Shown here piece after piece: positions 51,997 to 60,182 of a stretch of 64,000 bases of DNA. This DNA comes from Betaproteobacteria bacterium (lineage in GTDB: Bacteria; Pseudomonadota; Gammaproteobacteria; Burkholderiales; Casimicrobiaceae). Location of the stretch: positions 1 to 64,000 of the forward strand of contig JACPUX010000018.1 in NCBI GenBank assembly GCA_016192065.1, given 5' to 3'. The notes beneath the pieces are model-generated. The model had not been told where the DNA came from, searched no databases, and saw nothing but the letters and a program-made list of their open reading frames with translations. A program made the position numbers and the translations under genes. Every line of letters begins with the position of its first letter. Within the stretch, counting starts at the first letter, position 1.

Positions 51997-54294
51997 ATGA
52001 GGCAATCGAGTAAGCGGACGCTTTCGCTGCTCTTGGCCGCCGGCGTCGGTCTTGCGACCGCGACGACCTGGGCGGCGGAGTCGCTGCAAGACGTCATGAA
52101 ACGGCGCAATCTGTCGCAGCAGGATTTGCTCGCGGCGGCCAAGACCTACGTGCCCACGGGCAAGCGCGACGAATTCGTCGCCTTCAGCTCGGGCGGGCAA
52201 AGCGGGCAGGTCATCGTCTACGGCATACCGTCGATGCGCATTCTGAAGTACATCGGCGTATTCACCCCCGAGCCCTGGCAGGGCTACGGCTATGACGAGA
52301 ACTCCAAGGCGGTGTTGAAGCAGGGCGCCATCGATGGCAAATCCATCACCTGGGGCGATACGCACCATCCGGCCATTTCGGAAACCAACGGCGAGTACGA
52401 CGGCCAGTTCCTGTTCATCAACGACAAGGCCAACCCGCGCCTGGCGGTGATCGATCTGCGCGACTTCGAGACCAAACAGATTGTGGTCAACCCGGTGTTC
52501 AAGTCCGAACACGGCGGCGCCTTTGTCACCACCAACTCCGAATATGTGATCGAAGCCGCGCAATACCCGGCGCCCCTGGAGTCCAAGAAGTTCTATCCGC
52601 TCGAAGAGATGAACGAGAAATACCGCGGCGGCGTCACCTATTGGAAGTTCGACCGCAAAGAGGGGCGCATTGTGGCGAAGGATTCCTTCTCCTTCGAGCT
52701 GCCGCCCTATTGGCAGGATTTGTCCGACGCCGGCAAAGGCCCCTCCGAAGGCTGGGCCTTCACCAACTCCTTCTGTGCCGAGCGTTATGTGGGCGGCATC
52801 GAGAAGGGGCGTCCGCCTTATGAGGCGGGCTGCTCTGCCAAGGACACCGACTATTTGCATGTGATGAACTGGAAAAAAGCCGCCGAGATGGTCAACGCCG
52901 GCAAAGGCTTCAAGCTCATCAATGGTCACCGAGTCATCAGCATCGACACCGCGGTCAAGGAAGGCTTGCTTTACCTGATTCCCGAGCCCAAGAGCCCGCA
53001 CGGCGTCGATGTCACCCCCGATGGCAAATACATCGTGATCGGCGGCAAGCTCGACACTCACGCGTCGGTCTATAGCTTCGAGAAGATTCAAGCCGCCATC
53101 AAAGCGGGCAAGTTTGAATCGAAAGATCCCTATGGCATTCCGGTAATTGGCCTGAAGGACGCCCTGCACGTGCAAGTGCCGCTGGGTCTGGGGCCGCTGC
53201 ATACGCAGTTCGACTCGAAGGCGTGCGTGGCCTACACCTCGCTTTACGTCGACTCGCAAGTGGCGCGCTGGGACTTTTGCGAAGGCAAGGTGCTCGACAA
53301 AATCAGCGTGCACTACAACATCGGCCACTTGATGACCATGGAGGGTGACTCCACCAAACCCTCGGGCAAGTACCTCGTGGCCTTGAACAAGCTGGCCATC
53401 GACCGCTTCGTGCCGGTGGGGCCGCTGCATCCGCAGAACCACCAGTTGATCGACATCAGCAACGACAAGATGCAGTTGCTCTACGACATGCCGCTGCCCC
53501 TGGGCGAGCCGCATTATGCCGTGGCCATCGCCGCCAACAAGTTGAAGCCCGGCGTGCGCTACAAGCTGGGCACCGACAGCCGCACCGACAAGCCGCACCC
53601 CGGCGCGGTAAAGGCCGGCGAAGAGAAGACGGTCAAGAAGGGCAACAAGGTCGAGGTGTTCGGCACGCTGATCCGTTCGCACATCACCCCCGAGACCATC
53701 GAAGTCGATGTCGGCGATGACGTCACCATTCACCTCACCAACCTCGAACGCGCCCAGGATGAGACCCACGGCTTCACGGTGTCCACGTACAACCTGCATG
53801 CCTCGATCGAGCCGGGCAAGACCATCACCGTCAATTTTAAGGCTGACAAGGAAGGTGTCTATCCCTACTATTGCACCGAGTTCTGCTCGGCGCTGCACCT
53901 GGAGATGATGGGTTATCTGCTGGTCAAGCCCAAGGGCTGGAAACCGACCAAGGTCGCGGCCTTGGCCAAGGGCAGCTACACCGAAGCCGAGTACAAGGCG
54001 ACGGTGAAGAAAGTGGCCGACACCCAGGCGATCATCGACTCCGTGGTGGCCTACATTACTTCCGTGAACTATAAGGACTTCCCGGACGTGGTGGCGATGG
54101 TGGAAGACGCCTTCGATCAGCTCGGCAAGACCAAGGGCTTGAAGGAGAAACACGAAGCCTATGCCGCCAAGAAGGATTGGGAACAGGCCAACCTCTGGGC
54201 CGAGCAGATCTGGCAATACCAGGTCAAGACGGCCGACCTGGGCCTGCGCGCCAAGACCTACCTGGAGCAGAATGGCGCCAAGAAAGTGAAGTAA
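51997..54294 (+). CDS. nosZ: Nitrous oxide reductase, clade II (Sec type)
   Basis: A 765-residue periplasmic copper enzyme that reduces N2O to N2. The signal peptide (TLSLLLAAGVGLATATTWA) lacks a twin-arginine motif, the mark of clade II. The CuZ histidine motifs DTHHP (about 121) and EHGG (about 170) and the CuA site CTEFCSALHLEM (about 627-638) are intact. A C-terminal extension of about 110 residues after CuA is helical and has no CxxCH heme motif, unlike epsilonproteobacterial NosZ fusions. A GGGAG site precedes ATG 51997. A perfect terminator follows the gene, so nosZ can be transcribed alone. Electrons likely arrive via the two cytochromes encoded next. Confidence 0.95.
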   Translation: MRQSSKRTLSLLLAAGVGLATATTWAAESLQDVMKRRNLSQQDLLAAAKTYVPTGKRDEFVAFSSGGQSGQVIVYGIPSMRILKYIGVFTPEPWQGYGYDENSKAVLKQGAIDGKSITWGDTHHPAISETNGEYDGQFLFINDKANPRLAVIDLRDFETKQIVVNPVFKSEHGGAFVTTNSEYVIEAAQYPAPLESKKFYPLEEMNEKYRGGVTYWKFDRKEGRIVAKDSFSFELPPYWQDLSDAGKGPSEGWAFTNSFCAERYVGGIEKGRPPYEAGCSAKDTDYLHVMNWKKAAEMVNAGKGFKLINGHRVISIDTAVKEGLLYLIPEPKSPHGVDVTPDGKYIVIGGKLDTHASVYSFEKIQAAIKAGKFESKDPYGIPVIGLKDALHVQVPLGLGPLHTQFDSKACVAYTSLYVDSQVARWDFCEGKVLDKISVHYNIGHLMTMEGDSTKPSGKYLVALNKLAIDRFVPVGPLHPQNHQLIDISNDKMQLLYDMPLPLGEPHYAVAIAANKLKPGVRYKLGTDSRTDKPHPGAVKAGEEKTVKKGNKVEVFGTLIRSHITPETIEVDVGDDVTIHLTNLERAQDETHGFTVSTYNLHASIEPGKTITVNFKADKEGVYPYYCTEFCSALHLEMMGYLLVKPKGWKPTKVAALAKGSYTEAEYKATVKKVADTQAIIDSVVAYITSVNYKDFPDVVAMVEDAFDQLGKTKGLKEKHEAYAAKKDWEQANLWAEQIWQYQVKTADLGLRAKTYLEQNGAKKVK

Positions 54295-54315
54295 GCGCCT
54301 GAACGCCTGAAGGCG

Positions 54316-54347
54316 ACGGGGAGCATGGCGACGTGCTCCCCGTTTTT
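54316..54347 (+). terminator. Rho-independent terminator after nosZ
   Basis: ACGGGGAGCA (54316-54325) pairs perfectly with TGCTCCCCGT (54334-54343) over an eight-base loop; with the T at 54343 it ends in a run of five T (54343-54347). It is a textbook terminator 22 bases beyond the nosZ stop. Confidence 0.85.
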
Positions 54348-54370
54348 GCACCCATCAACTGGAGTTTCCC

Positions 54371-54682
54371 ATGAAAAAACTGAGCTTCTCTCTGGCGCTG
54401 GCGAGTCTCGCTTTCGCCGGCCCCGCCCTGGCGCTCGACGGCGCCAAGCTCTACCTGGAAAAGACCTGCGTCGCTTGCCACGGCAAGGAAGGCAAGAAAC
54501 CGCTGACGCCGGAATATCCCAAACTCGCGGGGCAGAACGCCAAGTACGCCCAGAAACAGATGTTGGACATCAAAAGCGGTGCGCGAGCCAACGGCAACAG
54601 CGCGGCCATGAAAGGGGTCATGCACCTGGTCAGTGACGAGGAAATCGCGGCGCTCGCCGACTACCTCTCCAAGCTCAAGTAG
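54371..54682 (+). CDS. Monoheme cytochrome c, nos-associated
   Basis: A 103-residue small periplasmic cytochrome of c553/c4-domain type: signal peptide (SFSLALASLAFAGPALA), heme site CVACH (about residue 33), and KLAGQNAKYAQKQMLDIKSGAR with a distal methionine (AMKGVMHLVS). It is located between the terminator and a second FNR-type site, with an ACTGGAG ribosome site. It probably donates electrons to NosZ, as small cytochromes do in clade II operons. Transcription depends on read-through from nosZ or on a local promoter that is not visible. Confidence 0.88.
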   Translation: MKKLSFSLALASLAFAGPALALDGAKLYLEKTCVACHGKEGKKPLTPEYPKLAGQNAKYAQKQMLDIKSGARANGNSAAMKGVMHLVSDEEIAALADYLSKLK

Positions 54683-54731
54683 ATTTCGCTTCGCCTGTAG
54701 ACCACCGGCCGCAAATTGCGGCCGATGGCAT

Positions 54732-54745
54732 TTGACGCCTGTCAA
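54732..54745. promoter_or_regulatory. FNR/DNR-type operator before the second nos unit
   Basis: TTGAC-GCCT-GTCAA (54732-54745) is a symmetrical FNR/DNR-like palindrome 65 bases upstream of the diheme cytochrome start. It suggests a second oxygen- or nitric-oxide-controlled promoter for the cytochrome/nosBDGHFLY unit. Confidence 0.7.
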
Positions 54746-54810
54746 AACCCCACGGGCCTATCGCCGCGATAATCGACTCCAGTGCTCGTCCAATTCTTGT
54801 GGAGTTCGCC

Positions 54811-55554
54811 ATGCTGAGAGTTTTGCTTGCGGCCGTTTTAGGCCTCGCCACCACCGCCACGCTGGCGGCCGATCCGCGTCAGGCGCCCAAGGCCGCGGGC
54901 ATCGAGTCCAAGGATTACCAATGGGCCAAGATGGAAGGTGAGCTCAAGGAGGCTCTGGCCAAGGCGGGCGACGTGAAGCGCGGCGAAGAGACCTACGAGA
55001 TCTGCGGGGCCTGCCATCTGCCCAGCGGCGCCGGCCGGCCGGATGGGACCTTTCCGCAGTTGGCTGGCCAGCACACCACGGTGCTCATCAAACAGATGGC
55101 CGACATCCGCATGGGCCTGCGCGACAACCCCACCATGTACCCCTTCGCCAAGGAAATGACCGATCCGCGAGATCTGGCCGACACCGCGGCCTACATTCAG
55201 AGCTTGTGCATTCCGGCCGATCACGGCAAGTACGAAGGCGCGGACGCCGCCAAGCAAGTGGCCGCGGGCAAGGAGCTCTATGAAAAGCAGTGCCTGGAGT
55301 GCCACGGCAAGAACGGCGAAGGCAACAAGGAGAAGTTCTATCCGGTCATTGCCGGCCAGCACTACAAATACCTCTTGCGGCAAATGACCGAGATCCGTGA
55401 CGGGCACCGCCGCAACGCCAACCCCGACATGGTGAAGGTGATCAAGCCCTACACCAATGAGCAACTGGTGGCGATTTCGGCCTACCAGGCGAGCATGTCC
55501 ATGCCTGGCGCGATGTGTAAGGCCAAGCCCGCCAAGCCGGCGAAGAAGAAGTAG
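54811..55554 (+). CDS. Diheme cytochrome c4, nos-associated
   Basis: A 247-residue periplasmic cytochrome with signal peptide (LLAAVLGLATTATLA) and two heme sites, CGACH (about 67) and CLECH (about 166), each followed by QLAGQHTTVLIKQM and VIAGQHYKYLLRQM, the c4 family signature. A lysine/alanine/proline tail (KAKPAKPAKKK) is unusual and could aid docking. ATG 54811 with TGGAG is preferred over the upstream in-frame GTG (54799). It is the first gene after the second FNR site and leads the assembly unit. Likely role: electron supply to NosZ from quinol via NosGH or the bc1 complex. Confidence 0.9.
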   Translation: MLRVLLAAVLGLATTATLAADPRQAPKAAGIESKDYQWAKMEGELKEALAKAGDVKRGEETYEICGACHLPSGAGRPDGTFPQLAGQHTTVLIKQMADIRMGLRDNPTMYPFAKEMTDPRDLADTAAYIQSLCIPADHGKYEGADAAKQVAAGKELYEKQCLECHGKNGEGNKEKFYPVIAGQHYKYLLRQMTEIRDGHRRNANPDMVKVIKPYTNEQLVAISAYQASMSMPGAMCKAKPAKPAKKK

Positions 55555-55683
55555 TTGCGGTCCCCTGGCCACGGGGTGCGGTGCGCCCCTGGGCCAGGCC
55601 ACGCGCCCGGGCTGGGAGACCGGGCGCTTCTTTGGAGGCGCGGAGTTGGGGGAGGCCGCGCCGTGTTTCACCGAAAGATCAGC

Positions 55684-56667
55684 ATGCTGGACACAAGAAA
55701 CCCGAAGTTCCTCATCGCCACGCTGACCGGCGTGGCGCTCATCGCCATGATCGCGGCCTATTTCGCGCCGATCTGGTGGGTCTCGCTCACCGCGCCCAAT
55801 TATCCCAAGGATGCCTTCCCCGACGGCATTCGCATCCACTTTCACTTCGACGGTGTCTACAACGGCTGCAAGGCCGCGGGCGCGGGCACGCGCATGGCCA
55901 ATGAAATCATTCAGAAAGATCTGTCGCACGACGACGAGCGCTACAACCCCATCCTCGACAAGAACAAAAAGGTGGACCAGGGCGCCCAGGGCCTCGACTG
56001 CGTGCATGAGATGAACACCATCAACCACTACGTCGGCATGTTTCCCATCGCCACCGGGGCGCCGGTGGAAAAACCGCTGGCCAAGTTCTTCTTCGCTTTC
56101 TTCGCCACCACGATGCTCGGCTTCGCGGTGACCGGCAAAAAACTGCGCCTGGGCGTCCTGGCGCTCGGATTCGTGGCGACGGCGGCGTGGATGATCACCG
56201 ACCAGTATCTGTTGGGGCATCTGGACGCGCACGTCAAAGCCTACATGGAAGAGACCGGCACCTTCTTTCGCGAACCCGAGCGCATCAAAGCTTGGGGCGA
56301 TAACGTGCGCTGGATCACCCATGTCGTGATCGCCGGGCTGGTCGTGGCCATGGTCGTGGTGCTCGCGGGCGTGGCGAGGATGCAGAACTTTCAGTTGTTG
56401 CTGGCGCTGCTGCCCGCCTTGCTGCCTTTGTTCTTTCTCGTCACCTACGCCGGCTGGCTCTGGTTCTTCGGCCACAACCTGCACCCCTGGGGCGCCTTCA
56501 CAGTCAAGCCTTTCATGCCCACGGTGTTTGGCGAAGGCAAGGTGGCGCAGTTCTCGACCTATTCGTATCCCAACTGGGGTTTTGCGCTCCTGGTGCTGAT
56601 GTTCGTTTGCCTCGTTCCGGCGCTTCTGCTCCGGCGCAAGCAATTGCGCGAGGGCCAGGCAGAGTAG
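55684..56667 (+). CDS. nosB: NosB, multispanning membrane protein
   Basis: A 327-residue integral membrane protein typical of clade II nos operons, where it is required for N2O reduction though its mechanism is unknown. Start at 55684 (MLDTRNPKFLIATL) leads directly into helix 1 (about residues 8-30). A periplasmic loop HFHFDGVYNGCKAAG..TRMAN with a cysteine and EMNTINHYVGM is a NosB hallmark. Helices follow at about 135-155, 170-190, 215-240, 243-262, and 290-312. The ribosome site is weak. It ends four bases before nosD. Confidence 0.85.
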   Translation: MLDTRNPKFLIATLTGVALIAMIAAYFAPIWWVSLTAPNYPKDAFPDGIRIHFHFDGVYNGCKAAGAGTRMANEIIQKDLSHDDERYNPILDKNKKVDQGAQGLDCVHEMNTINHYVGMFPIATGAPVEKPLAKFFFAFFATTMLGFAVTGKKLRLGVLALGFVATAAWMITDQYLLGHLDAHVKAYMEETGTFFREPERIKAWGDNVRWITHVVIAGLVVAMVVVLAGVARMQNFQLLLALLPALLPLFFLVTYAGWLWFFGHNLHPWGAFTVKPFMPTVFGEGKVAQFSTYSYPNWGFALLVLMFVCLVPALLLRRKQLREGQAE

Positions 56668-56671
56668 CGCC

Positions 56672-58012
56672 ATGAAGAAGAGCCTGGCAGTTTTTGCTCT
56701 GCTCGCCGCGGCCGCCGCCTTCGGCGTCGAGGAGAAAGTCGCGCCCAAGGTGGACGCCAGCGCGCATGGTGGCGTACGCGCCGAAGTGGACCGGCCCAAA
56801 CCCGCCTATACGCTGGCCGAACGCGACCCTCGTATCCATCGTCTGCCCGCCTTCCAGGCCCTGGTCGATGCCGCCCCGACCGGCTCCGTGCTCAAGCCCG
56901 CGGCGGGCAGCTATGCCGGGCCGGTGCGGCTTACCAAGCCCTTGACCATCGATGGTGGCGGCCAGGTCGTGATCGACGCCGGCGGCAAGGGTACGGTGTT
57001 CAGTCTCGAAACCGATGGCGCCGTGTTGCGCGGCCTTGCCCTGCGCGGCTCGGGCAACTCGCACGATACCGACGACGCCTGCCTCGATGTGCGTGGGCAT
57101 CGCAACACCATCGAAGCTCTTGATATCAGCGATTGCCTTTTTGGCATCGATCTCAAGCAATCGAACCAGAACCAGGTGCGGCACAATCGTATCGTTTCCA
57201 AACCCGTGCCGCTGGGCGTGCGGGGCGATGCGCTGCGCCTTTGGTACAGCCGCGACAATCGCGTCGAATACAACGACATTGCCGATTCGCGCGACATGGT
57301 CGCTTGGTACTCGCACGGCAACACCATCAGCCACAACGTCTCGCGGCGCAGCCGCTATTCCATCCATTTCATGTTCGCCACCTACAACTTGGTGGAACAC
57401 AACCGCTTCTACGACAACGCCGTGGGCGTGTACCTCATGTACACCGAGGGCGTGCATATCAAGCACAACTTGATCTCCCACGCCAACGGTCCCACGGGCA
57501 TGGGCATCGGCCTCAAGGAAGCCTCGGATGCGGTCATCGAAGGCAACGAAATCATCTATTGCGCGATTGGTGCGCACTCGGATTTGTCGCCCTTCCAGCC
57601 CGACACCAAGATCGAATTCAAGCACAACCGCTTCGCCTACAACGGCATCGGCATTCGCTTCACCGCGGAACTGGGCGGCAATGTCGCCACCGACAACATC
57701 TTCGAAGGCAACCTCTCGCATGTGATGCAGTCCAGCGGCAGTACCGCTGGGCTCAACCAATGGCGCGGCAACTACTGGGACGACTACCAGGGCTTCGATC
57801 GCAACGGCGACGGCGTGGGCGACACCCCTTACCAGCTCTATGCCTTCGCCGATCGCATCTGGATGGAAATCCCCCAGGCGCGCTTTTTCAAGAATTCTCC
57901 GGGAATGGAGCTTCTGGATTTTCTGGAGCGGCTGGCGCCTTTTTCCACGCCGGATCTCATCCTCAAGGACGAGGCGCCGCGTTTCCTAAAGCCTGTCAGG
58001 GTGCAGTCATGA
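56672..58012 (+). CDS. nosD: NosD, periplasmic copper-centre assembly protein
   Basis: A 446-residue right-handed beta-helix protein with signal peptide (SLAVFALLAAAAAFG). It contains PbH1 repeats (HRNTIEALDISDCLFGIDLKQSNQNQVRHNRIVSK, ...NTISHNVS, YNLVEHNRFYDNAVGVYLMYTEG) and the C-terminal GGNYWDDYQGFDRNGDGVGDTPY-like motif of NosD proteins. With the NosFY ABC transporter it matures the CuZ sulfide cluster of NosZ. Its stop overlaps the small unannotated ORF as ATGA at 58009-58012. It has the expected neighbours and length. Confidence 0.93.
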   Translation: MKKSLAVFALLAAAAAFGVEEKVAPKVDASAHGGVRAEVDRPKPAYTLAERDPRIHRLPAFQALVDAAPTGSVLKPAAGSYAGPVRLTKPLTIDGGGQVVIDAGGKGTVFSLETDGAVLRGLALRGSGNSHDTDDACLDVRGHRNTIEALDISDCLFGIDLKQSNQNQVRHNRIVSKPVPLGVRGDALRLWYSRDNRVEYNDIADSRDMVAWYSHGNTISHNVSRRSRYSIHFMFATYNLVEHNRFYDNAVGVYLMYTEGVHIKHNLISHANGPTGMGIGLKEASDAVIEGNEIIYCAIGAHSDLSPFQPDTKIEFKHNRFAYNGIGIRFTAELGGNVATDNIFEGNLSHVMQSSGSTAGLNQWRGNYWDDYQGFDRNGDGVGDTPYQLYAFADRIWMEIPQARFFKNSPGMELLDFLERLAPFSTPDLILKDEAPRFLKPVRVQS

Positions 58013-58185
58013 GCGCCTCCATTGCCACGCCTCGAATCGACCGGTGGATTGAGGTCCCCAAGGATCCAATACACCAAAATACGCCGCCAGCCAGAACGCT
58101 GCCTGGCCCCCTCTGGTGGAATCGCGTGCTGTGCGCACTCAATCCAGACCACACGGTGCCAAATTACGGGAAGGCCCATCCATGA
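58009..58185 (+). CDS. 58-residue unannotated ORF coupled between nosD and nosG
   Basis: ATG 58009 overlaps the nosD stop (ATGA), and the TGA at 58183-58185 overlaps the nosG start at 58182 (ATGA again). The product MSASIATPRIDRWIEVP... is soluble, rich in proline, with a WW pair (LPGPLWWNRVLCALNPDHTVPNYGKAHP) and one cysteine. No family is recognised and there is no signal peptide. Bridge-type coupling on both sides makes translation likely, either for a function of its own or as a leader that feeds ribosomes to nosG. Its short length means that automatic annotation would miss it. Confidence 0.6.
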   Translation: MSASIATPRIDRWIEVPKDPIHQNTPPARTLPGPLWWNRVLCALNPDHTVPNYGKAHP

Positions 58186-59036
58186 GCGCTGGCGAAGAAC
58201 CCGTCGTCCGGCCCAAGCCCTCGCCGCCCTCGCGCAGCAAGCGGCGCGAACTGCGGCGCAAGTTCCTGCGCACCGTGCTGCTGGCCGGCGGGGTGCTGGG
58301 GGCCGGCCTCTCGGGCGTGTTGCCCATGGTTTATGCGCGCACGCCGCGGCTGCGGCCGCCCGGAGCGCTCGACGAAAAAGACTTCCTGGCCTCGTGCATC
58401 AAGTGTGGGCAATGCGTGCAGGTCTGCCCGGTGCAGGCCATCAAGCTCGCCGATTTGGTCGATGGTCTGGGTGTGGGGGTGCCTTACATCGATGCCCGCG
58501 ACCAGGCCTGCGATTTCTCCTGCGACGCGGTGCAGTGCGTCCTCGCCTGCCCCACGGGTGCGCTCACCTACCAGAAGCCCCCATTCCTCAAGTCGCGTGC
58601 CGGCGCCGGGCTGGAAAAAAAGCCGGTGCTGCTGGCCAAAGAGAAGGACCCCGAGCCCACGCTGAATCTCACCGAGCGCATGGGTGTCGCGCGTCTCACC
58701 CGGCCGGAGTCCTGTCTCGCGCTGCGCGGCCAGGGCTTCAAGGGCCAGGTCCGTGGACCGCAATTCGAAGGCAAGCTGCGCTACCTCGACAAAAACCGCT
58801 GGAAGCCGATCAAAGTGGCCGAGCACCCCTACGATGTGGCCGAGTGCGACCTCTGCGTGCGCGAGTGTCCGATCAAGTGGGCGATCAGCATGGAAAACGT
58901 CTATGCGCCGGACGGGCGTCCGCGGCGGGCCCCGGTGGTGCATGAGGGCTGCGTGGGTTGCGGCGTGTGCGAAATGATTTGCCCGACCGACAAACCCAGT
59001 ATCGAAGTGGTGTCGCGCGAGGTGTGGCGGACATGA
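58182..59036 (+). CDS. nosG: NosG, NapG-like 4Fe-4S ferredoxin protein
   Basis: A 284-residue iron-sulfur protein with an N-terminal basic segment (SKRRELRRKFLRTVLLAGG) and one hydrophobic helix that targets it to the membrane or periplasm. Four cysteine clusters, CIKCGQCVQVCP, CDFSCDAVQCVLACP, CDLCVRECP and CVGCGVCEMICP, indicate four 4Fe-4S centres. It passes electrons from quinol, with NosH, towards NosZ or its cytochromes. It begins in an ATGA overlap with the small ORF. The family is shared with NapG of nitrate reductase; the nos context decides the name. Confidence 0.88.
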   Translation: MSAGEEPVVRPKPSPPSRSKRRELRRKFLRTVLLAGGVLGAGLSGVLPMVYARTPRLRPPGALDEKDFLASCIKCGQCVQVCPVQAIKLADLVDGLGVGVPYIDARDQACDFSCDAVQCVLACPTGALTYQKPPFLKSRAGAGLEKKPVLLAKEKDPEPTLNLTERMGVARLTRPESCLALRGQGFKGQVRGPQFEGKLRYLDKNRWKPIKVAEHPYDVAECDLCVRECPIKWAISMENVYAPDGRPRRAPVVHEGCVGCGVCEMICPTDKPSIEVVSREVWRT

Positions 59037-59097
59037 AGCGCGACGGGGCATGCGCCAGCAAGCGGCACGGGCGGCGCCCCGCCGTGGAGGAGAAGAC

Positions 59098-60084
59098 ATG
59101 AGCAAAGACATTCTCAGGCGCCGCTTCCGCGAACAAGTCCTGGCCATGTTCGGGCGCGAGCCGGGCAAACCCGTGGAAATCAGCGAAGCCGCGCAGCAAA
59201 TTCACGTTCACAAGCGCGCCTCCAACAAAGAGGCCTTGCAGGCCAACCTCGCCCACGCCCAGGCGCACAAAAACGCCTCGCACAAGTGGCGCAATCGGCG
59301 CTGGGCAGTGCTCATCTCGGTGAATCTCCTGTTCCTGGTGTCCTTCGCGCTGGACGTGCAGATACTTGAAGGAGCGCTCACCGCCTCGCGTTTCGTGGGT
59401 TTTCACCTCATCGACCTCAACTCGGCCCTGCAGGTGATGCTGGCGCACAAGCACATCATCGTGAACCTGCTGATCGGCACGCTGACGGTGTTTTTCATCT
59501 GGTTCCTGCTGGGCGGGCGGTCTTTTTGTTCCTGGGTTTGCCCCTACCACCTGCTCGCCGAATGGGCCGAGAAAATTCACCTCTGGCTGGTGGAGAAGAA
59601 ACTGGTCACCGACCAGCCCATCGACCGGCGCCTGCGCACCGTGTTCTGGGCCGCCTTCGCGCTCCTGGCGCTGGCGACAGGCTACACCGTGTACGAGGCC
59701 ATTTCCCCTACCGGCATCGTCTCCCGCGCCCTCATCTACGGCCCAGGCCTGGCGCTCTTGTGGGTGCTGGCGCTTCTGGTCTTCGAAGTGTTCTTCGTGC
59801 GTCGCGCCTGGTGTCGCTATGCCTGCCCCATCGGGCTCACTTATGGCGTGGTCGGTATTTTCTCGCCGGTGCGCATCAAGTACCGTTTGCAGAACTGCTA
59901 CCACGAGGGCAACTGCCGCAAGGTGTGCCTGGTGCCGCACGTGCTCGATACCGTGATCAAAGGTCGTGCCGTGCACACCGAGGTGCCCATCGGTCCCGAC
60001 TGCACGCGCTGCGGGCTGTGCGTGGACGTTTGCCCGACCCAGTCGCTCACCTACGACGTGAAGGGGCTCTCGAAGCTCCTATGA
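59098..60084 (+). CDS. nosH: NosH, NapH-like membrane iron-sulfur quinol dehydrogenase
   Basis: A 328-residue membrane protein with four to five helices (VLISVNLLFLVSFALDV, HIIVNLLIGTLTVFFIWFLLGG, WAAFALLALATGYTVYEA, LLWVLALLVFEVFFV) and cysteine motifs CSWVCP and CRYACP in loops. A C-terminal ferredoxin domain follows (NCYHEGNCRKVCLVP, CTRCGLCVDVCP). With NosG it oxidises quinol. The start at 59098 with GGAGGAG is chosen over ATG 59050. An ATG at 60081 overlaps its stop and reads into the nosF frame. Confidence 0.88.
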   Translation: MSKDILRRRFREQVLAMFGREPGKPVEISEAAQQIHVHKRASNKEALQANLAHAQAHKNASHKWRNRRWAVLISVNLLFLVSFALDVQILEGALTASRFVGFHLIDLNSALQVMLAHKHIIVNLLIGTLTVFFIWFLLGGRSFCSWVCPYHLLAEWAEKIHLWLVEKKLVTDQPIDRRLRTVFWAAFALLALATGYTVYEAISPTGIVSRALIYGPGLALLWVLALLVFEVFFVRRAWCRYACPIGLTYGVVGIFSPVRIKYRLQNCYHEGNCRKVCLVPHVLDTVIKGRAVHTEVPIGPDCTRCGLCVDVCPTQSLTYDVKGLSKLL

Positions 60085-60182
60085 CCCTGGAAACCCTTGA
60101 TGCCATGGTTCCTGAACAGAATGTGCCTATACTCGAAAGGCAACGCGGCGGCGGCAGGCCACTGGACCACAATGGAGCGGCG

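Noticed and set aside
51934-54351. 805-codon minus-strand frame opposite nosZ
   Set aside because: It mirrors nosZ codon by codon; nosZ has intact copper motifs, and high GC at third positions creates such frames.
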